Source of the DNA: Ichthyophonus hoferi | Lineage: Eukaryota; Opisthokonta; Ichthyosporea; Ichthyophonida; Ichthyophonidae | Direction: 5' to 3' | Length of the DNA stretch: 11,372 nt | Assembly: GCA_002751075.1 (NCBI GenBank) | Contig: NAOQ01000684.1 | Location: 7,521-18,892, forward strand | Part shown: in pieces, positions 1-8,400 of the stretch | Layout: the number at the start of each line of letters is the position of its first letter | Position numbering within the stretch: position 1 is the first letter of the stretch | Notes under the pieces: generated by a model | The model's database searches: none | What the model was told of the DNA's origin: nothing | Seen by the model: only the letters and a program-made list of their open reading frames with translations | Position numbers and translations under genes: made by a program

Positions 1-308
1 ACATACATGACAACATAGCTCCGCTAAATGATCGATCTCATTGTGCCATTACCACGTTTGGACCAAAATGTTTTAAAGCATTTATTTCTTCTGTACTAGG
101 ACATCAAAATAGTTACTACAATCAATTGCTTAGAGAATTAGTTTATGAGCCTCTAGGTCAACAGCTAACTATCCAAGACAGATTCGATCAGGCAGCTATC
201 ATCAACACTAATCAGTTAAGGATAACTACTATTGAAGACACAATTGGAGACCCTAAAGCCTGTGAACAAGTCACTAGTACTACCTCGAATTGCTATAGAA
301 ACTTTTAG
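1..308 (+). CDS. 3' end of an unidentified protein-coding frame, open to the left edge
   Basis: A plus-strand frame is open from base 3 to a TAG at 306-308, giving about 101 residues. It includes HCAITTFGPKCFKAF near the start, LLRELVYEPLGQQL in the middle and ends in SNCYRNF. I do not recognise the family. There is no signal peptide or membrane segment in the visible part; it is mixed polar with four cysteines. An AT-rich genome would usually put a stop in a random 100-codon stretch, so it may be a real last exon, but this is weak evidence. A splice acceptor could lie at 98-99 (TACTAG). The stop overlaps the start of repeat A, so the 3' UTR of this gene would lie inside that repeat. It could instead be a chance frame or part of a decayed repeat. 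Confidence 0.4.
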   Translation, partial: IHDNIAPLNDRSHCAITTFGPKCFKAFISSVLGHQNSYYNQLLRELVYEPLGQQLTIQDRFDQAAIINTNQLRITTIEDTIGDPKACEQVTSTTSNCYRNF

Positions 309-1335
309 CTTCTTATTTGGCAATTTATTGTGTATATAATTAATAACTTTAATCTAAATGTGGATATATATATATAGTTACGGTATTATTATCGTAGGAG
401 AAATTGAAATCAGACTCAACTAGTTGACCTTCCGGTAGAGTATCTATCTGAAATATCTACTTCAAACTCTTTGACAACTATAGACATGGTATAAAAAAAT
501 GTAAAACACGTAAATCAAACAGTCAATGTTGACGACGGAAAACCATCAATTTTGACGAATGAAAACAGTATTTTTTTTAGTTGCTTTCATTCCTCTTATA
601 TTTCTCCGACCTTTTGTTTTATGCAGATGCCAATACAGAATTATATTGCCTAATAACAATTTATGGAAGATCAATGAGGCACACTAGAATTGTCTGGTAA
701 CCAATTATCTCATTAAAACAAATGATCACATAGTGGTATTGACAAATCATCTCATCTGAATACAGAACATTATTCAATCTATTCATATCAGATCAATTAT
801 TTCCTGATCTGCTTATCAGAACTTCGGCCGAACTATGTTTTTCATTGAGAGTTAATGATCTTGTAGCACAAAGGAATAAGCCCTAACAATTACTGAACGC
901 CTCGGTTTCAACAAGATTGTAAACAGTTCATAATTTATAAAATATGGCAGGTTAGGTATCCATTAGATCAACTGGTATAACAGATATCAATGATTTTGGT
1001 AATAATTATTGGAATATGCGTAATATGTTATAATGAATTCTTATTTATTGATATTAAATAAAATATAACATATTCTATTTATTTAGTATATGCTATTAAT
1101 AAAATAGTGGAGATTATCTGTAAAACCTATGTAGTAATGTGTTTAGAATAGTACTAAATTAACGACAGACTGCATCTAATATGGTATACAGGAAGTAATC
1201 ACAATATGAATCACGTGAGTTTAACAGATAATTTTCCTATTATTATACATGCTAGCTAAATAATACTTAATGATTAGTAGTATATAATAAATATATAGAT
1301 AGAATATTTCTTATTCTCTTTGTTACAAATAATTA
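302..1335 (+). repeat. Repeat A, upstream member of a diverged direct repeat pair
   Basis: This block matches 10311-10920 in the same orientation and the same order of anchors. Exact matches include CTTTTAGCTTCTTA (302-315 and 10311-10324), CACTAGAATTGTCTG (682-696 and 10492-10506), AATATAACATATTC (1062-1075 and 10700-10713), TGCTATTAAT (1091-1100 and 10729-10738) and CACGTGA (1212-1218 and 10826-10832). The sequence between anchors is recognisably similar but diverged. Copy A is longer by about 395 bases, mostly from extra stretches near 400-605 and 920-1060. The first extra stretch has a 23-base tandem repeat (TCAATGTTGACGA at 523, TCAATTTTGACGA at 546). No coding frame of note is present. 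It could be a dispersed non-coding transposon family or an old tandem segmental duplication. The outer ends are approximate. Confidence 0.7.
1022..1074. repeat. Inverted repeat (hairpin) inside repeat A
   Basis: AATATGTTATA at 1022-1032 is the exact reverse complement of TATAACATATT at 1064-1074. Inside the loop, TTATTTA and TAAATAA form a second, inner pairing, so most of the 53 bases could fold into one AT-rich hairpin. It sits at the right edge of a stretch of about 145 bases that repeat B lacks. It may mark a small inserted element, but I saw no clear target-site duplication. Confidence 0.55.
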
Positions 1336-1720
1336 AGGAATCAATGTAATGTAGTACAACTCTATAACTCTGGGATACCAGTGGCCTAGGGTGTCAGATT
1401 ATCATTAACAATCCCAGATTATTGGACATGGAACACATTGCTCTTCAAATCGTTAGGAGGCCTATCATAAATATTCGAGCTCATGAGAGCGCGTCCTAAT
1501 TGTTCTACTATGATCCAGTAAGATCAGCCAATGGGAAAACATATACCAAAAAGGAAATCCTTTCAAAATTTGTTTCATAATATATACCATTTAAAATTTT
1601 CATTAACTTATTAGCATAAAAGCTTGTTAGCATAAAAAATTATAAGTTTATTAATAATACAATGTTTAAATATGGAAAGTAAAATAGCCATTGGCCTTCC
1701 TAAATTAAAAAATTGGTACT
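1336..1720. other. Intergenic stretch with nothing recognised
   Basis: No open frame of useful length, RNA gene or known element is visible on either strand. It contains two close copies of TTAGCATAAAA at about 1611 and 1627. The base composition becomes slightly less AT-rich around 1370-1530 without any sign of coding. Confidence 0.5.
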
Positions 1721-1734
1721 AGAATACTTCTGAG

Positions 1735-2025
1735 CCGTTATGAGCCATTAACTTTCCATAGTTCTGATTTCAGAATGATCAATCAAAGCACAATCTAATA
1801 CTAACCAATAAAAAGTGGGGGATAATTTATATCTCAAGATTGTTTTGCATGGATTGGGCTTCTTCAGTTACAAAGTTTGTAATAATAATAATGCTACTGA
1901 GCCATACAACCATATATAGTACTTATTTTAGAATGATTAAACAAAGCACAATACAATACTAACGAATACCAATTGGTGCATAAATTGTATCTTCGGGATA
2001 GCATAGTTTCATGGAATGGAATTTT
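1735..2025 (+). repeat. Two diverged tandem copies of a unit of about 158 bases
   Basis: A core running from AGAATGAT at 1772 to CTAACCAATA ending at 1810 recurs from 1930 to about 1968 with few changes (AGAATGAT..CAAAGCACAAT..AATACTAAC.AATA). The similarity extends left to GAGCCAT (near 1742 and 1900) and right into TTTATATCT / AATTGTATCT and the GCATGGATTGG / TCATGGAATGG stretches. The spacing is about 158 bases. The pair lies directly upstream of the promoter-like region. A separate short repeat follows it: AATTCCAAATTGAAA at 2038-2052 and AATTCCAAATCGAAA at 2056-2070. Confidence 0.65.
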
Positions 2026-2091
2026 TAATCGAAGTCAAATTCCAAATTGAAATCCAATTCCAAATCGAAACTTATTTTTTTTTGATTTCAA

Positions 2092-2132
2092 CCAATCATA
2101 TTGGAAACAACTCTCACGTGCAGGTATTTAAG
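2092..2132 (+). promoter_or_regulatory. Probable core promoter of the transporter: CCAAT, CACGTG and TATA-like boxes
   Basis: Three classical elements occur in order within about 40 bases: CCAAT at 2092-2096 with an inverted partner ATTGG at 2100-2104, the palindrome CACGTG at 2115-2120, and TATTTAAG at 2125-2132. A TATA-like box there would place transcription start near 2155, about 100 bases before the ATG at 2254. CCAAT is the known site of NF-Y/HAP complexes and CACGTG of bHLH factors. In yeasts and filamentous fungi CACGTG is bound by Cbf1-type factors at sulfur genes; whether that applies here is inference because the host is unknown. Confidence 0.5.
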
Positions 2133-2253
2133 TACTTTAACTACTTTCCAATGAACTGGCCTAACTTAAAGTAATTACACTTGTATAGTTGCTACGTTGA
2201 TTTGTAGTTTTTGTATTGTTTGACAGTGTAATAGAGATAGTAAAATTAGTATT

Positions 2254-2409
2254 ATGGCGCCTAAATTCAATCTTCCAGAGGAGGATCAATCTGTTGATGA
2301 GGAGACAAGTTTGCTTAATAAAGACGAGCCAACAACAACAAAACCAATGCAAGTAGTAGAGGGAGGAGGGGGAGAGAGAGAGGATAGTGGAGGGAGGAGA
2401 GGAAAGGAG
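2254..2409 (+). CDS. Exon 1: acidic N-terminal tail with dileucine motif
   Basis: The exon encodes residues 1-52, MAPKFNLPEEDQSV onward. Residues 16-21 (EETSLL) fit the acidic dileucine pattern [DE]xxxL[LI], which in known eukaryotic transporters directs sorting to endosomes, lysosomes or vacuoles through AP adaptors. Residues 37-52 are a glycine- and charge-rich stretch encoded by an almost pure purine run (2353-2410). I chose the donor GAG|GTAATG at 2410 because it is the best match before an in-frame TAA (2419-2421). A second possible donor, CAA|GTAGTA at 2353, is also phase 0 and would drop residues 34-52. Confidence in the exact 3' end is moderate. Confidence 0.75.
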
Positions 2410-5400
2410 GTAATGGATTAAAGAGTGAGGAGGGCGTCGACAAGTAGATGCAAGTAGAAGTATTTACTTAGTCTTACTGAACTTGATTTTTCTTATTTTT
2501 CTTTGTTTGCTTTATTCAAATTGTGTTTTCAATCATCTTCCAGATTTTGTTTTGCTTAACAAAACCTCCTTTGATTTTTTATTTTAAAAAATGCGTTCTT
2601 CTCCTGCTTCTTTTTCTTTTTCTTCTCTGCTTCTTTTTCTTTTTCTCCTTTGTATTCTTTCTGTTTATATATCAATATTTCTCCTCTTCATACCGTAAAC
2701 TATACGCCAGTCTTACACCGAGTTTATATACATCAGATGGAGAGAAAGGCTTGAGGGTGCCTGGGATTGGGTGAGCCACCCCAACGGAGAACCTTTCCTT
2801 CCCTCTCTCATTGGCAGTATAAAGCCTGGTCTCACTGTCTCTCTGGTGAACATTCCCCTTTCTATTGCCCTGGCTCTGGCTTCTGGTGCGGATCCTAATG
2901 CCGGCATCATCACCGCCTTCTGGCCTGGTTTGATTGCCGCCTTTTTTGGTGGAACGCGCTATAACATTGTAGGTCCTACAGGAGCACTGAGTGCTGTGCT
3001 GCTTCGACAGGCTTCGGAGGCAGGAAAGGATGTGCTGCCCCTGCTTTCCATGTTATCTGCCGGCATGCTGTTTATAGTGTGGATCTGTCGCTTTGATAGG
3101 TATGTTAAGCCATAAGTGTACAAGTCTTTTCCCCCTGCCTGATTATCTCATTTATCCTCCTCTCTAATGTTTTTCTCTTAATAATTATCATTTGTTTTCA
3201 ACCTTACAATTCCGTCTATACTGACGCAGCTTCCACCGTTTTCTTTTGTTCCTCCCCTTTCTTATGTACAATATTTCCTTATCCTTTATCTCGTTATCTC
3301 TTCTTCTTACACCTTGCTATTTTTTTCTGTTTACTTTCCAACACATGCCTAACTCTAGTCTGCTACTCTATATGATTTATATACGATTAGTCTATTTTCT
3401 ACTTGAAATACAAACATATATATGCTTCTTTCCTACATACGTGCATGTTTATTAGTACACATACAAAGATAAACGTCCCCCTCCTTCTCGATCCTTCCGC
3501 ATGATAATACACAATTCTCTTTCAAGCCAGAATCCAATCATAATATACTATAGTAGCCATAACAACACAGTTAACAACCTATATTAACCACTCTCCATCG
3601 TTTCTACGTAAACTCTTACAGATACATAATGTTCATCCCATCATCCGTTATTCACGGTTTCACTTTAGGTGTAGCCGTGATTATTGGGTTGGGTCAGTTA
3701 AACAACGCCGTTAGCTTGCATAACCTACCCGCTCATGAGAATTTCCTTGCACGGGTCTTTGAATCACTTAAGAATCTAGGAAGTGGCAGCCCATATGCCG
3801 CCGGGTGGTTCCTTGCAAACTTTATCATCCTGATGTTTTTAAGCTCAAAGTTTAGCAAGGTTCCTTGGGCTATTGTCATTTCAGTCATTGGAATCGTTGT
3901 GGGGTAAGCGTGTTCAGTGTCAGACTATTATACTATCATGCTAGCATACTATCTTATATTTCTTTGTACAGTACTACATTCATTTCTCTCCTGCCATACC
4001 TTTTTTGTTTTGTTTTTTTTTGTTTTTTTTAAATTTTTTATACAGGGTGGGGATATAGAGGATGTTTATTTCTTATGGTGCAAAGGAATACAATGTATAT
4101 ACTGCGTACTAATAGGTGCCTAGAGAGACCCAGACATACACAGGTACACATTGTATAGACGAGAATGTGTTTTTTGCCGAACAGTTTTAACTCTTACACA
4201 TCCGTAGTTTACCTATTACTTTGCTATTATTTGGGCAGTAACTAATTCGGCTCAGCCATCGTTATCTGTGTTACAGATGAAGGTATCTATTATTTATACT
4301 TGAAAACAATACCATACTAAATCTTATTGTAACCCCGAGCCACACAACATTGATATTATTTTCCATTGTGTAGTCTACTTTTCTTACACCCTATTTCCTA
4401 TAACAGGTACCTGTGCGAGCAAGGGAAACTAGGTAGCTTTCATCTAGCGACACTCGGAGCTGATTACGGTGACTTGACATTGAATATTATTCAGGTGCCA
4501 CACATTACTCAGGGAATGTTTACAACGGACGTTTTCACCTCAGCTCTTACTATTACTTTCATTGCCTTGTTGGAGACTTTGATCTCTGCGCGTATTGCTG
4601 ATGGTATGACCAAGACTACTCATGATCAGGTATGTGAACTATATGTGTGCTTGAATGCATACACATACACACCTCCATGCATATATCGACCCTCTAAATC
4701 AGTGAATAGCTCAAATTACTTATGGCAAAATGCTACAAGTGTGTACATACATACATTATTTATCCTATACTATTAAGAACATTTATATTTCCTTAAAAAG
4801 GAAAGAATATGGCGTATTGTTATTTTAAAATTATAATAGAATTCTTGCACAAAAGTGATGTTGGTATTGTAATAAAAATTGTTTCCTTATAGAAGGATTT
4901 AATATTTGATTGACACATCCTTGGAAATCTGCTACACACTTCTCCATAAAATGGACACAACCGTTTATATACGTGCACACATACACATACATACACATAT
5001 AAAGGTTGTTAATAAGATAGCGGACTAAGGCTAAGAGAGGAGGGAGAGGAGATGGGATTGGAAAGAGATATATAACTTCGAAATGTAGATATGCATAGTA
5101 AGCCAATGATTTCATTGATTTAAGTTATAATATCATGTGATGTATAAGCTTTTTCACACATAAACAATGGTGCCATTTAGTGCTTTATTAAAGTTAACAT
5201 AGTAATGAAGTACCGTAGCTTTGGTAGAATGGAATTGTTATTTGATTTTTTATTAGTTTTCCTCTTTCCTCTTACTAAATCCAAAATACATGATGTTTCA
5301 CCTATCAGACCTATATATTCATGCTCATAAATAAATACAAAGTAAGTAAACACACACATATACATATATACCCCTACCCTGCCTAACACATATTCTTTCT

Positions 5401-8400
5401 GCTGGTAGCGTCGAGAGGTCCTAGGTCTTGCCCTAGGTAACCTGGTTGGTGGTTCATTGGGTGCTATCCCTGCTACTGCTGCACTTGCCCGCACAGCCCT
5501 CAACATAAAGTCAGGCGCACGTACTAGATTGGCTGGTGTGGCTAACTGTCTGTTCGTGCTGTTATTGGCCGTCTTTGTCATGCCCTATTTTAAGGTATAG
5601 TCTTAGGGTGTATGTATTGTTTGATTGATACTGGTGTATACATTGATGGTTATAACTAGCGTGGTTTTGTTTAATGTTTTATTATCTTCTACGCGTCATC
5701 CTTGATGATTTTCTTTCTGTCTTTACATACATACATAGATAGATAGAGAGACATATATGCATACCATCTGAATCTTAATTATATAATAACATTCCAACAT
5801 ATCATAGTGTATCATACCATATCCTATTATGTCATCTATCATCGATTAACCTGTGTGCCTAACTGTCGGTCTGTATTGTTGTAGTGGCCTATTGCAAGGT
5901 TTAGTCTCAGGATGGATTGAGAGTTTACTAGTGTGTATGGTGTTTATATTGATAGATACATTTGGTTTAAGTTTTGTTTTGTATTTTATTACCTTTTAGG
6001 ATTTAGGATTGGGGTTTTTCTTCTGCCTTTATATACATAGGTAGATTGATAAATGAATCGATACGCACAATATCATACTATTATACTAACATATCATGCC
6101 ATATCATACCATATCATACTATACTCTACTACATACAGTTTCCAGCTTTTGTGTGTTTATATAGATGTATATAGACAGATATAGAGACATGAATGCATTC
6201 TAACATATTAATCTCTCATACCATATACACCTCCCAACTGTTGATAGTTAGTTGCGAGTAATAGAATATTATAGTGGAAAACACCGTTTACCTTTTTTAT
6301 TTTCCCCACCCTTCCGATATTCTGATATTACTTGGTACATGAACATCAACTCCAATACGTATGATACACACAATGCATATGCAATATTTTCTTTTTTCCG
6401 TTTTTCTTTATCTATCTGGTTCTCTTCTCTCACTTTCATACATACCTGCATTGCATTATATTTACCTTCATTAAAAATATACCCTTTCTTCACTTTTCTC
6501 TCTACCTTCCCCCCCTCTCAATTCTTTGTCTTTGGTACACAACCGCTATCCACCGTGTCCACCTTGTCTATTTTTCACCTCTTTCTCTTTCTCAGCTACA
6601 TACACTATGCCAACACCTTCCCATCTAGAGACAATGTGACAGACATTTTCTTTTTAGTACATTATTACTAAAGTTGTGGCACTCAATTAAATTGAACAAA
6701 TATTTATTATAATAATTTGACTGGCTGTTAGATCCTGACTCCGGAACTCTTCCTAAAGATAGAAATAAGAATAATAATAATAAAACTTAGTTTTTGTCTC
6801 TCTTTCTTAGTAACCAATCCATCCCCATCACCTACATACAGTACATGCCCATGTCTACTGTAGCAGCCCTTCTTAGTATGGTAGCCGTCCGTATGGTGTC
6901 GGTAGAACATCTGGTCCACATGTATCGTTGTGATAGGATTATGTTGGGAGTGGCTATACTCTCTGCCTTTTTCTGTTGTGCCGTGGACACTATGGCAGGT
7001 ATCCTGGTAGGCGCAGTCATTTCATTGCTGATCTTTGTGGATAAAATGAGTGAGGGACAGGGCGAGGTCCGTCTACACAGGGGAAAGAAAACTCTTTCAA
7101 ACCTTAATCTGGCGGTAATTATCTCCACCTGAACGATCTATTTGCATTGTCTCTCTGTTATAAATGGCTGTCATTTACGGATATTTATACACATACATGC
7201 ATACACATATACACATACATATGAACATATAAATGTTTTGCCCAACAACATTGGACTTTAACATCATGTGTTATATCTACTCACCCATGTACATATCTTT
7301 ATATAACAAAAGTTAATCATTGACTCGTCTGTTCTGGTAATTATTCATCCGAAAAATCGATAATGCTTTCTTGTACTGATGATATGTCGATAACTATACA
7401 ATTTTTTTTTCATGCATTTTGCTTTGTAGAATATATGTATTGGGATATATAATTAGGAAATTACATACACCGGTATGTCTTAATAAAATAACTGTGTAGA
7501 GATTATATAATGAGAATAAAGTAGAGTTGAGTAGAAAACAATAGCAAGAAAGAGTGTAATGTGGATAAGAGGATATATTGGGACTACAGAGATTAATAGA
7601 GGAGAGAAAGTGGTTTCTTGTGTATATGATGGAATGTGTGCTGTGAAAAACAGACATAGATATACTAGCCATAACAAGGGTGATGATAAAGTAGATGTTG
7701 GTTTTATTAGTGTGTTCTTGATACATTAATAACTTGATTTATTTAGACTCCCCAAGTTTATGAGGTGATCAAACTCACTCTATCTGTTAGCTGCTCCATA
7801 CATATATATATATAATTTAGCTTAGGTAGGAGTGTATTTAGAATCAATGTTATGGAATTGTGTAAACCTTGTACTATCCGTGTTACAGCAACACTAACAT
7901 AGGCTTCGTTACTATTGTTACTATGTAGTTCATATAATAAAATCACTACAATAAATACAATAAACCAAAGCCGGTCATGATCATAATGATATAAACAAGG
8001 GCCATACAGATATACGTACAAACACTAACACGATCAATAAATAACTTTTATCCAGGGCTTAGACAGTCAAACCCCCAACACACTGTATCGGAACCAATTG
8101 AGTGCCAGCTGCAATGCTATTGCAACTACTCTTCATCCTAACTCTATTACAAACCTTATCGCCGGCGGAGTTGCCAGTGATGCTAACCTACCTACTGAGG
8201 AAGAGTTTGGAGATGTGTTGGTTTACCGTCTAACTGGTCAACTTACCTATGTCAATGGACTGTCTCACGAACATCGTTTGGCACAGGTAAATATTAGATT
8301 GATATTTTATTCTATTATTAATAGTATTATTGTTTTTATTATTATTATTATTGTTATTATTACATATGTTTACTTGGTTAGCTGGCTATTGAAACATATT

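Noticed and set aside
2151-2174. A seven-codon upstream open frame (ATG at 2151, TAA at 2172-2174).
   Set aside because: The predicted transcription start is at or just after this ATG, so it may not be in the mRNA at all.
3917-4123. A plus-strand open stretch of 68 codons in intron 3.
   Set aside because: Phe-rich translation of a T run in an intron bounded by good splice sites.
5177-5581. A minus-strand open stretch of 134 codons overlapping exon 5.
   Set aside because: Its only complex part is the mirror of the SulP exon 5 coding strand.
6252-6671. A plus-strand open stretch of 139 codons.
   Set aside because: It is a pyrimidine-rich part of intron 5. The translation is Phe/Ser/Leu/Tyr low complexity with no family likeness.
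7394-7726. A minus-strand open stretch of 110 codons in intron 6.
   Set aside because: Low-complexity composition, a second overlapping frame of the same type, and no promoter or splice context.
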